Source: Halicephalobus mephisto | Lineage: Eukaryota; Nematoda; Chromadorea; Rhabditida; Panagrolaimidae | DNA: 64,000 bases | Assembly: GCA_009193035.1 (NCBI GenBank) | Contig: SWDT01000067.1 | Span: 124,001 to 188,000 of the forward strand | Reading direction: 5' to 3' | Part shown: one piece after another, positions 29,685 to 42,054 of the stretch | How the letters are laid out: the number at the start of each line of letters is the position of its first letter | Numbering within the stretch: the first letter of the stretch is position 1 | Notes under the pieces: generated by a model | The model's input: only the letters and a program-made list of their open reading frames with translations | The model's database searches: none | Told to the model about the DNA's origin: nothing | Made by a program: the position numbers and the translations under genes

Positions 29685-30060
29685 AAAAACGTAGGAAAAA
29701 ATGAAAAAAGTATGAAAAAAAGGGAGAAAATGGAAAAAAAGAGGAGAAAATGAAAAAAGAAAGAGGAAAGAATGCAAAAGAAAAGAAAAAAGGAGAAAAT
29801 GGAAAAAGAGAGAAAGAAAGAGGAAAGAATGGCAAAAGATGAAAAAGAAAGAAAGAATGGAAAAAGTTAAATGACAAAAAAGGAAAAGAGGAAAAAATGG
29901 GAAGAGAAATTGGAAAAGATGGAAAAAAGGAAAAGTTGGAAAAGCTGAAAAAATGAAAAAGTAGGAAAAAATGGAAAAGTTGGAAAAGATGGAAAGATGG
30001 AAAAAATGGAAAAGTTGGAAAAAATGGAAGAGAAGAAAGAAAAGGAAAAAATGGTCTTTA
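29685..30060. repeat. Purine-rich GGAAAAAATG-type satellite
   Basis: Nearly pure A/G on the plus strand with a loose 9-12-bp period of GGAAAAAATGGAAAAGTT. Phe/Ser-rich minus-strand frames here are artefacts of composition. Confidence 0.85.
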
Positions 30061-30099
30061 CCACGAACATCGATTTTTCGAAAAATTAAAATTTGGACT

Positions 30100-30850
30100 T
30101 AAATTTGATCAATTCAGATTCGGAGGGTTTGAATTTCGAAATTGGACTAATTCCGAATTTTCGGAATTCTAAACTAAAATAAATTAATTTTAAATTTAAC
30201 GTTTTTCGGATAGTTAATTGCAAATTTGATTCAAAACAACTCCACTCCAAAATCAACTAGAAGTTAACCGAAAATTAAAAATTTGTTTGGAATTCGATTC
30301 TGAATCAGTTAAAAATTAGAATTCAATCCTAAATTGATTCAAAATTCGAGGTTCTGGATAGATTCGGAATCTGGAGAAATTAGAAATCGATTTAGATTCG
30401 AATTTTAAAAAAATCAAAATTTCCTTTAAATTTTTAATAAATTTGAAATTCGTTTTGGGATTATTTCGAAATTCAAAATTGATTCAGAATATGTCCAAAA
30501 AATCAGAATTAATTTTAAAAAAATTCAGAATTTTTTAAAAATTTTTAATAAATTCGAAATTTGTTTTAGGATTATTTCGAAATTTTCTTCAAAATTCTAA
30601 TTCGATTCAGAATATGTCCAAAAAATCAGAATTGATTTTTAAAAAATTTTTAATAAATTTGAAATTCGTTTTAGGATTATTTCGAAATTCTAATTCGATT
30701 CAGAATCTATTCAAAAAATCAGAATTAATTTTTAAACAAATTTAGAATTTTTTAAAAATTTTTAATAAATTCGAAATTTGTTTTAGGATTACTTCGAAAT
30801 TTTCTTTAAAATTCTTAATCAATCAGGATTCTGATTCAGAATCGATATCA
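30100..30850. repeat. Degenerate ~110-130-bp tandem repeat
   Basis: About four units built from AATTCGAAATTTGTTTTAGG, ATTATTTCGAAATT and GATTCAGAATATGTCC. The 5' part (30100-30400) is more diverged. Confidence 0.7.
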
Positions 30851-31420
30851 AAGATCGAAATCGACAGCTCTAAGTGTTACGGAAGGACAAATGTGCTGAT
30901 GACAAGTCCAGAAGGAAAGTGGACAACATTTGTTCAATTTGTCGCGGATCGGTACCAAATCGGACGGGAAACAAAACAGCTGTCAAAAATAGTTCGGAAA
31001 AAAAATTTTTTTAAATTAAAACACAAATTTTTATTTTAAATTTAAATTTCAAAAATAAAATTTAACTTTTTTTAAAATTTTTTGATTTTTTTAAAAAATT
31101 TTTTATTTTGATTTTTTTAAATAAAAATTGAATTTTCCCAAAAGGACTGCTTGTACTGAAAAATTGGAAACGTTGGAAAAGACAAAAGTCCCGGAAACAG
31201 CTCCCAACGGAACTGGGACGCCTCTGGCAAAGTTGGAAGATGTTCGTCCAAAAGTAGATTACGCAAGCTAAACTCGGATTCTCTTGTTTTGATATGGGAA
31301 AATTTTTGAACAACAATAACGGTTCCAGAAGGCCTCTGGCGAAAGGAATGAGGTCAGACTGGATTCGCGCGGGAAAAGAAAAAATCAATCAGAACACCGT
31401 CAAAAAAGGACATCTGCTTC
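30851..31420. other. Two non-repetitive islands in the desert
   Basis: 30860-30990 and 31140-31420 have high sequence complexity and balanced GC, separated by AT-rich text. The second holds two copies of a short motif, CGCCTCTGGCAAAG (about 31211) and GGCCTCTGGCGAAAG (about 31329). No coding frame with splice context is evident. They may be regulatory. Confidence 0.3.
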
Positions 31421-31424
31421 ATCC

Positions 31425-31640
31425 AAATTTTGGAATTTTTAAATCATTAAAGTTTAATGAAAACTTGAAATTTTTAAATTATCAAAGTTTTATAAAAACT
31501 TAAAATTTTTAAATAATTAAAGTTTAATAAGATTTTGGAATTTTTAAATAATTAAAGTTTTATAAAAATTTTAAATTTTTAAATCATCAAAGTTTAATAA
31601 AATTTCTAAAAAGTATTTATAAAAATTCGAACACAAATTT
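31425..31640. repeat. ~50-60-bp AT minisatellite
   Basis: About four units of AAAGTTTAATAAAATTTTGG-like text separated by TTTTTAAATAATT. Low-complexity A-rich text follows to 31800. Confidence 0.7.
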
Positions 31641-31799
31641 ATTTTTAAATTTTTTAAATAGGATAATTATTTCTAATGTATATAGTATTCATTTTCCGAT
31701 AATTTCATTCTAAATTATAAAATTTCAAAAAAAAATTAAATTTCAAAAAAAAAAGTTAAATTTCAAAAAAAAAATTAAATTTCAAAAAAAGATAAAATT

Positions 31800-32280
31800 T
31801 GACCAGAGGACATTAAAATGGAAATAAAGCCAGCTGTCACCTTTGTATTTTTCCGGAAGAAAACACAAGGGTCCAGGATGGAAGCCATTGTCCTCCGGAG
31901 AAGCCCCATTCAGCCACCCTCAATTTTCGGAAATTTAAAGAAATTTTTTCAAAGAAATTTGGACTTTCGGATGAGTAAACTCAAAAGTGGATTTCGAAAT
32001 TGAAACATTTTTCAAAAAAACTTTTTTGGAGAATTTCATTCTTAAAGGATTAGGATAGTGACTAGGGTCAAGAACGGTCAAATTGATTTATGGAAGAAAG
32101 TGTAAATAGGATTTCTGAATACTTCAGAAAAGTCCCCTTGCCTCGGGCAGAGTCGATGAACAAACACAAGGAATTTGTTTCAGACTTGTGTCAAAAACAA
32201 ACAAATGAAAAAGAAAATTATACTTTTATGAAAATCACAAATGAACTTTCAACGGTCTCAAGACGAATTTTCTGAATTTT
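31800..32280. other. Non-repetitive island in the desert
   Basis: A ~450-bp stretch of mixed composition with short plus-strand frames (31818-32003, 32090-32275). Neither has a signal peptide, a splice context or a recognisable motif. I do not call a gene here. Confidence 0.25.
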
Positions 32281-32394
32281 AATTTCCGAAATTTCAATTA
32301 AATTTTAAAAAATCAAAAATAAAAATTAAATTTTGAAAAATCAAAAATAAAAATTAAATTTTAGTGAAATGTGGAAGAATTTCAGAGTTTACTT

Positions 32395-32910
32395 TTTGGC
32401 GAAATGTGATTATTGCCAAATTTTAATCCTGAGCAAAATCTGAACAAATGCGAGAGTTTACTTTTTGGAGAAATGTGAAAGAATGCCAATTTCAACGTTT
32501 AGCAAAATGTAAACGAACACCAATTTTACTTTTTGGCGAAATGTAATCATTGCCAAATTTTAATTATTGGCAGAACATAAACGAATGCCAAATTTCGATT
32601 TTTGGCGGAATGCGAATGAATGCCAATTGTAATTTTTGGCGGAATGTGAATAAATGCCAAATTTCGATTTTTGGCAAAATGTGAATGAATGCCAATTGTA
32701 ACTTTTGGCGGAATGTAAACGAATGCCAAATTTCGATTTTTGGCAAAATGTGAATGAATGCCAATTGTAATTTTTGGCGGAATGTAAACGAATGCCAAAT
32801 TTCGATTTTTAGCGAAACGTAACCATTGCCAAATTTTAATTACTGGCAGAATGTAACTATTGTCAATTTTTACCTTTTGGCGAAATGTGAACAAACGCCA
32901 ATTTTTATTT
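32395..32910. repeat. 35-bp minisatellite, family M1, array 2
   Basis: About fourteen degenerate units of the same GCCAAATTTCGATTTTTGGC-type minisatellite as 27063-27365, with more variation, including shortened GCCAATTGTAATTTTTGGC units. The pair of arrays brackets repeat R copy 1. Confidence 0.85.
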
Positions 32911-33484
32911 TTTGACTATTGCAAAAATAAAAACGAATATTTTTGCAAAGATCTCTCGAAACGAATTTTCGAAACTTTAAGAATTTCCAACAGATTCCAG
33001 AATTTTCTACAGTACTTTTGAAGTTTCCAAAATTTTCCGCAAAATTCAAAAAATTTCCAATTTTCATAGAGTTTAAAAAATCGCAAAATTTTTTAAAAAA
33101 TTCAAAAAATTCTACTTTAAAAAAATATTCAAAATTAGGTAAACTTTCGTTCTAAAACAAGAATTTTTTAAATAAGCCCACTTGAGGGATTTTTAGAGAC
33201 GATTGTTGTCGAAATTCCCGAAGAATGTCCCGCATGTTTGAAGCAAATTGGACCAGCTGATTTGAGAGAGAAAAATCGATTGACACTCGAGTCGAAACGT
33301 CACTTTGGATTCTAGACTGCAAATGATGACAGTTTTGTCTCCGTCATGCGGTCTGACTTGAGCTAATCAGATAAAAAATTACGGTTTACTTAAACCAGAA
33401 ATCCCTACATTTGTAAAAGAAACAAAAAGTAATTTTCCGGAAACTTCAAAAGTAGTTCAATTTTAAAATTATCTTTTCTAGTTC

Positions 33485-33935
33485 GAAATTTATATATAAA
33501 AATAAAAATGTATAAAATTGAAATTTGGGAAATTCATATATGAAGGTTGTAATTTTGGGATTCGATATCTAGTGGTTTTCGCAATTAGGTAAGGCTTAAT
33601 TTAACAGTTGTATTTCGGATACTCAACAGAAGACAGATTTCCCAGATCCAGGGGCGATTTCCCAGATCCACAGAGCAAACTCGATATAAGAAGCGAGCCA
33701 TCTCCTTCCAAGATTATTCCATTTTTAGGATTACGTTTATTATAACTATTTCTTCACTAAATTGATTTTAAACCATAAATACTATCTTAGAAAATCTAGA
33801 TTTAAAACATTGATATATCGAAATTGCGATTTTTAGGATTCTCTATCTTCTAGAAGTACTTCGACTAGAATAATCACTTACTGAACCTCCTACAACTGAT
33901 TTCAGACCAGTGATTAAATACCTATTTATCAAATT
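33485..33935 (+). repeat. Repeat R, copy 2 (internal deletion)
   Basis: The direct-orientation copy matches the start and end of copy 1 but lacks about 280 bp of its middle. The junction falls on AACTCGAT, which flanks the missing part in copy 1, as expected for deletion between short direct repeats. A short CCCAGATCCA duplication also occurs near 33645-33670. Its end (about 33845-33935) pairs with 34400-34500. Confidence 0.85.
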
Positions 33936-34399
33936 TAGGACTGATTATACAAAATAAAACAAATTCCATATATGAAACTTGCAAAATGAAAGGTATTCGT
34001 CAAAAATATGACCAGATTTCCCATATTTTTAAACCGGAAAAATCAAAGGAACACGTCAAGATTTGTCAAAACAATCAAAATTCTCGAGAAAAAAATAAGT
34101 AAACTGAGAGGACACAAAACGGGTCGAATTAGCCATCCGTCGAGAACGGTCGTGCTCCTTTTCCGAGATGAGAGACTTTGAACAAGACAAAAGTGAAAAG
34201 TCTCGCAGATTTGAGATTTTTGGGTCCCGTAATAACAGATGGAGAAAATTCGGGGAGAGACGGACAGATGCAAAAAGCAGATGAACGTTTTCAAATCTGA
34301 GTTGGTTTACTTGATTCGTGTTTCTTGGACAACGATGAATTCTAAAGAATCACGATAAATCACCGGTTTCATATGTCCAATCCGTTCTGGACAGAGTTT

Positions 34400-35155
34400 T
34401 CCATAGATCTCATCGATGAGCACTCAATCGTTGGTCTGAAATCAGTTGTAGGAGGTTCAGTAAGTGATTATTCTACTCGAAGTACCTCTAGGAGACAAAG
34501 AATCCTAAAAATCGCAATTTCGATATATCAATGTTTTAAATTTAGATTTTCTAAGATAGTATTTATGGTTTAAAATCAATTTAGTGAAGAAATAGTTATA
34601 ATAAACGTAATCCTAAAAATGGAATAATCTTGGAAGGAGATGGCTCGCTTCTTATATCGAGTTCCCCTTTCTGTCTCCAAACTCGTCTCCAAACCTGGCA
34701 AACAGGCACTTGATCGGTGACTCAACATTCACACCAAATTCACTCTATCAAAATTCAGAACGATCGCTTTTAGAGACTATGGAATCCCAAAATTGCAATT
34801 TCCATATATCGACTTTTCGGACTCTAGTTTTGTACATTATTACTTCCTCATATATGGATTGTGGTTCAGAAAAACCTCCGAAAAGAACTGCAATTGATGT
34901 AGGTCTAAGATTGGATTGGTGTGAGAGAATCTTCATTCTTGATTTCCTCATCGAGTTTGCTCTGGGGAATCGTCCCTGGATCTGGGAAATCTGTCTTCTG
35001 TTGGTTGTCCGAAATACAACTGTTAAATTAAGCCTTACCTAATTGCGAAAACCACTAGATATGGAATCCCAAAATTACAACCTTCATATATGAATTTCCC
35101 AAATTTCCATTTTATACATTTTTATTTTTCCATATATGGATTTTAGAAACGTTTT
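34400..35155 (-). repeat. Repeat R, copy 3 (inverted)
   Basis: This is the full-length reverse copy of 28432-29090, followed by extra sequence shared with the end of copy 2. Together, copies 2 and 3 form a foldback with ~450-bp arms around a ~460-bp spacer. Its 110-codon frame (34710-35042) is the counterpart of the one in copy 1. Confidence 0.9.
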
Positions 35156-35539
35156 TAAATTTAAAAAATTTAATTCTGGAGTTTGGTTGGTCTCAAAGAA
35201 CCTTGGTTTTTATGTAACTAAAAACAATGACCTACTTTGATAGAAACAGCAAGTTTTTCAAAAATAGACCAAATGCGCTTATAGCCGATCCCTGATTTAG
35301 CTTGTCGGACATTTTAATAGGTTTACAAAAGGTCGATGAACCGTTGAATGAGAAAATCTGAGAAAACACGTGCCAGTTTAGTTTCGTAAAATTTTTAGCA
35401 ATTTTCGATCAAAAAGGAAAAAATGGCCGACCTTGAGGTCAGTCGCGCCAAAAAACGGACTGTCCAAGGACTTCGAGGTCTGCTTTGTTTTCAAAAAGCG
35501 GAATCGGCGCACCGTTTTTAAAGTTGAGGGTCAAATTTG

Positions 35540-36000
35540 GAAATCGAAATTTGAAACTTTTCGCGGCGAGACATTTTTCAAATTTTGGAATTTTCACACC
35601 AAGACACAACTTTCGAAATTTAGGGTTTTCGCGCCGGAACACAATTTTCAAAATTTAGACTTTCGCGCTGGGACACAATTTTCAAAATTTAAAGCTTTTC
35701 GCGTCAGGACATGAATTTAAAAATTTAAACTTTTCATATCAGGACACAACTTTCGAAATTTGAGATTTTTGCGTTAAAACATAACCTTCGAAATTTGAAA
35801 CTTTTCGCGCTAGAACATGAATTTTAGAATTTTAGGATTTTCGCATTGGGACACGACTTTCGAAGTTTGAAATTTTCGTGTCAGGACACAACTTTTGAAA
35901 TTTGAAATTTTCGTGTCAGGACACGACTTTCAAAATTTGGAATTTTCGTGTCAGGACACGACTTTCGAAATTTAGGTTTTTTGCGCCGGAACACAACTTA
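35540..36000. repeat. ~36-39-bp minisatellite with TTTTCGTGTCAGGACAC units
   Basis: About twelve degenerate units of ACACAACTTTCGAAATTT followed by GAAATTTTCGTGTCAGG. Sequence 35160-35540 before it is non-repetitive with no gene evident. Confidence 0.8.
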
Positions 36001-36294
36001 GATAAGATGGCTTTTTGAAGTAGAAAAACCCATAAATATCGTCTTGGCACGAAAAGTTTAAATTTCGACCTCGAACTTTGACTGTCAACTTTGATAAATC
36101 GCAAGACAGATCAAGTGATCGACTTGGAAGAGAAGTTGATTAATGGATACATTTAATTAGACAATTTATGGCTTTTTTAATTTTCAAATAAATTCACAAA
36201 GATAGTTTAAAAAAAACTTCAAAAATTAACAGTACTTTAAAAAATTACGAAATATTAAATAAGATTGTAAAAAATTTCAGAATTTACAAAACAA

Positions 36295-36665
36295 CAAAAA
36301 TCCGCAATTTTGGTCCTGGCTGGAAAATTCGTGTCGAGACAATTTTCGAAAATTAAAATAAATATTTTTGATTTTTTTATAAAAATATAATTTTAGACTT
36401 TTCCAAAATCATAAAAACATAAAAATTTACAATTTTTGGTCCTGGGTGGAAAATTCCGAACATTCGTGTCGAGACAATTTTGAAAATTTAAATAAATATT
36501 TTTGATTTTTTATAAAAATATAATTTTAGACTTTTCCAAAATCATAAAAACATAAAAATTTACAATTTTTGGTCCTGGGTGGAAAATTCCGAACATTCGT
36601 GTCGAGACAATTTTTGAAAATTAAAATAAATATTTTTGATTTTTTATAAAGTACAACATTACTAA
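36295..36665. repeat. ~117-bp tandem repeat, three copies
   Basis: Units contain TTTTGGTCCTGGGTGGAAAA, CATTCGTGTCGAGACAATTT and ATATTTTTGATTTTT. Copies 2 and 3 are almost identical while the first is shorter. Non-repetitive sequence with no recognised gene fills 36700-37020. Confidence 0.85.
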
Positions 36666-37059
36666 AAAAATAAAAGCTTTTTGAAAAAATATTTCTTTAT
36701 TCAAAAAAGCAATTTTCAGAAGACAATCTTCTGGATCGTTCCAGTTCTTTAGACGATAAACGAAGGAAATTGACCATTCGAAAATTCCGATCATTTCATC
36801 ATCGGGGACGTTTATGGATGTTCTCTCGAGATTTATGAAATTCTAAAAGCCAGACAATGAAAATTTTTTCGAGATGAATGATCTAAATAAATTTGAAAAC
36901 TGACGGAATCGGTTTTAAAAAAACGAAAAAATCGAGGCGCTCCTTTCTGGGTGATCTAGAACTTTCGAATCCGTGCCTAAGGCAAACAGATTTCTATTTC
37001 CTTTTATAAATAATAAAATGACAAAAGGATAGCCCGGAAACTTGAATAATCACTTTTAT

Positions 37060-38935
37060 ATAAAATAACAAAAAAAAGTAAAAATAGAAACATTGTATAA
37101 AAAATAGAAAAAATAAAAATACAAAATTCTATATAAAAAATATTTAAAAAAAATAAAAATTCTTAAATTTTATAAAAAAATTTTAAAAAAAATAGAATTT
37201 TAAAATTTTATAAAAAATTTAAAAAACTGAAAATTCTATATAAAAAATATTAAAAAAAAAATTAAAATTTAAAATTAAAAAAAATAAAATTTAAAATTTT
37301 ACAAAAAAACTGAAAATTTTGTATAAAAAGTTAAAAATTTAAAATTCCATATAAAAAAGTAAAAAAAAATAAAGTTTTATAAAAAGTGAAAATATAAAAA
37401 TTGGACAGAACGCCAAACTGTGGATTTTCGAAATTCTAATAATAGGTTTTTTGAAAGATAAAGAGTGAAATTCGTTTTGAAAATCAGATGGGATATCGAA
37501 TAACAATCAAAAATTTGAAATCTTAGGACAGGTTTTGGAGGAGCGTCGGAATTAATTGAAGACTCCAGAAACCAGCTGCGGACAAAAGACAATAAAACAG
37601 TGATGCAACTATCCACAAAAAATCGATAATTAATAAAAATTTTTTAAAAAGAAAATTTCAAAAAAAAAAATAAAAATAATTTTTTAAAAATTAAAAAAAA
37701 ATTCTTTAAAAATTAAAAGAAAATAAAAATAATTTTTTAAAAATTAAAAAAAAATAAAAATTATTTTTTAAAAATTAAAAAAAAATTGAATAAAAAGTAA
37801 AAATTATTTTTTAAAAATTAAAAAAAGAAAAATTATTTTTAAAAACTTTAAAAATAAAAATTATTTTTTAAAAATTGTATTTTGAAATGAAAATTTTAAG
37901 GAAATACGAAAAATAAAATTATTTGTTTTAAAAAAATTGAAATTTTAAAGAAAATTGTTTCTTGAAACGAAAATTCTAAAAAGAAAATAAAAATTTTAAA
38001 AATAATCCATGATTAATCGGAATGTAACTGGAAGTCATTTTTGGAACGAAATTTTGTAAAAAATGATGAAAAGGACGGAATTATTAAACATAACATGATT
38101 AATTAAACTTTGACTAAATTTTTTCTCGAAACGAAATTTGTCAAAAAAAAATTTTTAAAAAATTAAAAAATTTTAAAACATTAAAAAAAAAATTAAAAAA
38201 ATAAAAATAATAAAAGAATTTTAAAAATTTTAAAAAATTAAAAAAAAATTAAAATAATAAAAAAATTTTAAAATAATTTTAAAATTAAAATAATTAAAAA
38301 TTAAATAAAATTATTTAAAATAAAAAATAACGAAAAATTAAAATTATTTAAAAAAATAAAAATAATCGAAAATTTTTTAAAACTAAATTTTGAAAAAAAA
38401 ATCTTTAAAAAAATTAGAATTATTTTTAAAAATTAATTTAAATTTAACCTAAATTTCCTTCCAAAACAAAATTTTGCAGAAAAAGTCGAAAAAAAACTAA
38501 ATTCTTTTTAAAAATTCGCTGGTATTTAATGAAATTTTCTCTCGAAACGAAAATTTCAAATTTTTGAATTTTAAAATTAATAAATTTTTGAATTTTAAAG
38601 TTGGTAAAATTTCAGATTTTTTTTAAATTAATAAATTTTAAAATTAATAAATTTTTTTATTTTAAAGTTGATAAAATTTCAGATTTTTTTTAAATTAATA
38701 AATTTTTTTATTTTAAAGTTGATAAATTTTTTTATTTTTAAATTAATAAATTTTTTTATTTTAAAGTTGATAAAATTTCAGATTTTTTTTAAATTAATAA
38801 CTTTTTGAATTTTAAAATTAATAACTTTTTTTATTTTTAAATTAATAAATTTTTTTATTTTTAAATTAATAAATTTTTTTATTTTAAAGTTAGTAAAATT
38901 TCGGATTTTTTTCTCAAAACGAAATTCCATCGAAA
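37060..38935. repeat. AT-rich low-complexity block
   Basis: Almost entirely A/T with shifting AAAATTAAAAAAAATAAAAA and TTAATAAATTTTTTTATTTT units, broken by a short mixed segment at 37400-37610. No gene can be supported here. Confidence 0.85.
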
Positions 38936-39196
38936 GACAAAGAACAACAGTCCGAATATAGTCCACGATTAATCAAAAACTTAACCGGAAGTCTTTTCTC
39001 GAAACGAAATCCTGACAAAGAAAACAAAGACTGATTGATGGAAAGACACTGACACAAAAACTTTTGGTTCAAGGTAAATTGAGGCCAACGACGTTGTTTT
39101 CGATCAAGAAGATGAACATAAAAGAAAGATCCATTAGTGTTCTTCTGATTTCTTCGTTCATCAAATAAAACGGATTTTCTCAAAAAGGTCATCAAA

Positions 39197-39202
39197 TTTA
39201 TT
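39197..39202 (-). terminator. Polyadenylation signal of the BTB-PHR gene
   Basis: AATAAA on the minus strand starts 9 nt after the stop codon at 39212-39214, giving a very short 3' UTR. Confidence 0.6.
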
Positions 39203-39211
39203 TCTAAAATA

Positions 39212-41558
39212 TCATGTACAAACAGAAAAAATAAATTCTGGAATCTGTCCATCGTCCACAGAAGTTCCATTGTTGTTTCCTGCAGAATATGCAAAACGTA
39301 CAGTAATCGGTCTAGTACTTGTTTGTTGAATAATTTGCCTTAATCCTTTACTACCGTAATACGAGTCCTGTCCAACAAGTGTAACTGAAGCGATATATTG
39401 AATATTCGGTTGAATTTCTACCGGTTCCTCAAAATACACTCTAAAAGTTTCACTTTTTCCATTAGAATCAAAATTCGTTTCTGTCCTCGCTATCACCATT
39501 CCACTGCAGGATTTCGAAATCTCCAGGGTGACTCTATAAGTGAAAACTTCATTCATGGATCCGTAAAGTCCAAATCCTTTCAGAAGCACCGGATAATCCA
39601 CTTGAAATTTGACCCTGTCCGGAGTTCCATTGTACCCCCATCGGCTTTCAATTCTTTGAAATCTATTGATGACAAAATCCTCTGTGTTTTTTATTGCCCT
39701 AGGATGTGAGCTGAATCTGATGACGGGTTTTTCCTTTTTCATCGTAAAGTAACAAAATACTTCAACTGATTCAGAATCATCTAGAATTTTTGCTGGAATA
39801 ACATGTTTCGCAAAATCCTCTTGATTCATTAGTGGAAATCTGATATGCTTGATTATATCAGATAAAACTGATCTTAAATTTTCTGGAGTAGGTTCCAACT
39901 CTCTTCTAGCAGCTTCACTCGTACCCCATTTGATTATCTGAAAAATAACATTAAAAAATAAAAATGTTTATAAAATTATTTCGAGAAATTTTCGAAATTA
40001 CCACAAATGCAGTAGAAAAAAAGCGTGAGAAATCCAGACAGAAAATTACCAGATTTACTATTTTTTCAAACTTTCAAATAAATCACTCATTTGCATGGGA
40101 ATTTTAAAAATTGCAGAAAATTATAAATCGCTTTTTTAAATTGTAATATTTGTATTGTTATAAAAAAACGAAATAAGTATTAATATTAATATGAAATTAT
40201 TGCGGAAGACATTTCTAAGTTGTCAAAACTAAAGCGGCCTAAAATTTTAGTTTTACGCAATAGTGATTTTGTAATTTTTTAGAAATATATTTTTTCCGGA
40301 TGGATTTAGAAACTTCTAAACAGGAGTGCAAAAAGTCTAAATTTGCTGTCTACCTTAGGGGGCTAATATTCATAAATAAAAATGTCAAACATCTTCAAAA
40401 AATTACATCACCAAAGTGCTTCATCGAAAATAGATTCTTTAGTTTTAATGGATTTCACATAAATTCTTTAAAAAACTTACGGAATTGAAAAGAGTTAGTT
40501 CATTAACCTTCAGAGAATCCCTCACGATGATTAACAGTAAAGTTTCCTTAGAAACATTTAAAAAACTATCAGAATCTACGACTTCTGTAGTTGACTGGTC
40601 GATTAATTGAAGACAAAGCTCTTCTAAAAACGGAATTTCAAACTTCCTCGCTTGGTCCAAGAGAGTTAGTGCATTCTGAGGAACCAGGTTTCCCCCGAGG
40701 TACTCTATACAGAGGTACTCCAGTGTCCTTATTTGGTACTTCCTGGCTGTATAGAGCACCTGCATGATGATATCGGAGTTCAATGAAACGGAGTCTGTAT
40801 AAGCGAATTTGAGCATTTCTTTGAAAGCATCGACTTCGATGTCCGGGACTTCGATAATCTTGTCTGATGCCCAGTTTTCGGAAAACATGGCTTCAAAAAC
40901 CGCAGAACAGATACTCAAGACGAATTTGTGGGCAGTCAGGACGGTTCCGTTCACGTTGAAAGTAACGTCGGAGTTGATTTGACTTTCATACAAAAATGCC
41001 AACTTTCCCGCTTGAGTGAAATTCCTATCCTGCCAGTAATCGGAAGTGGATTCCACCATTTTCTTGTCATTGAGGATATTTACATAAACAAACCGTTGAT
41101 CGCAATCTTGGAAAGCCGCAGGAGAAGCCTCAAACTGGGTAATCCTCTCCAGCAGCTTTGGAGCAGTGTAATGCTGCAAATAATTACAAGTCATATATGA
41201 ATTTTAGTTCAAATGTAGTAAGAACTTAAAACAAAGAATATATAAAGTAATTCATATATGAATTTTAGTTCAAATGTAGTAAAAACTTAAAACAAAGAAT
41301 ATATAAAGTAATTCATATATGAATTACAAGTTTTAGAAATATAATCGATATATGGATGCTTACCAATTGAGTTCCACAGTTCTTATTTATTGTAGCTAAA
41401 CTTGAAGTTGCTTCGGTAGATTCCCCCTGGAGACTATGCGATGAGCGTGATCGTCGTCTGAAAATTCAAAAAATAAAATAAAATAAATCAAATTTAAAAA
41501 CTCACTCATTAGCTGCTTGGATATATAAAGATTGAAGGTATGTATCGTCAAAATCCAT
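39212..41558 (-). CDS. BTB-BACK-PHR domain protein (BTBD1/2/3/6-like)
   Basis: Likely substrate adaptor of a CUL3 ubiquitin ligase, in the cytoplasm. Four exons join in phase (high to low): 41506-41558, 41364-41457, 40481-41173, 39212-39937, giving about 521 residues. A Ser/Arg-rich N-terminus (RRSRSSHSLQG) precedes the BTB domain (about 118-225; SDVTFNVNG, AHKFVLSICSAVFEAMF). BACK follows (about 225-330; YLGGNLVPQNALTLLDQARKF), then the PHR beta-sandwich (about 370-521; RWGYNGTPDRVKFQVD, KGFGLYGS). The end GQIPEFIF is typical, with a four-residue extension SVCT. The C. elegans relative I have in mind is hpo-9, but the paralogue cannot be fixed from here. The ATG at 41558 is the first in frame upstream of the exon. 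Confidence 0.93.
40025..40115 (-). repeat. Dispersed intronic repeat family, copy 4 (degenerate)
   Basis: In BTB-PHR intron 39938-40480, AAAATTACCAGATTTACTAT and CACTCATTTGCATGGGAATT match the blocks at 11938 and 24135 in order and orientation, with more changes. Confidence 0.5.
41187..41335. repeat. 61-bp tandem repeat around TTCATATATGAA
   Basis: In intron 41174-41363 a 61-bp unit repeats about 2.3 times. It runs from TCATATATGAATTTTAGTTC to AACAAAGAATATATAAAGTA. Each unit starts with the 12-bp palindrome TTCATATATGAA or its near form. Confidence 0.85.
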
Positions 41559-42054
41559 ATGTATCGATCGAGAAGGTAGTATGACAGATAAGAAAAACGG
41601 GAAAATAAAAAATAAAATAGTGTAAAGAAAGAGAAAAATTTAGTCGATCGAATACCCAAATGATCCAAACATCTAAAAAGGGACAACTTGCGTCTGCGGA
41701 AACTGGCCAAATTGTTCCCTTCGTCAATAGCAGACTCGATGTGTCTTCCGTTTTCTGCTGTTACTCGACACACAGGGTTCCTTAATTTAGAATACATCTT
41801 AGAACAAATATAGTTCACAATGATAACATAATAAAAATGAATTCAACACAGGGAAGTTTCACATGCCATCGTTGACTCCAGAATCGTCTCGAATCACGTT
41901 TAGGGGTTTATGTAAAACCCTACTTACATTGGTGAAAATAAAAAGCCGATTACGGTAGTCAGAAAGCTCCGTGGCGAGAATTGGCGCTGACTTGCTTCAA
42001 GATTGCTTTTGCGCAGAATCCCACTCGCACCTGGAAGCGCATGCCCCGGCATGG

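Noticed and set aside
29647..30070. Phe/Ser/Pro-rich frames that look like membrane segments
   Set aside because: They come from an almost pure purine satellite read on the other strand.
34710..35042. 110-codon frame as a real gene
   Set aside because: It lies wholly in repeat R with equal conservation of non-coding parts, and has no signal or domain.
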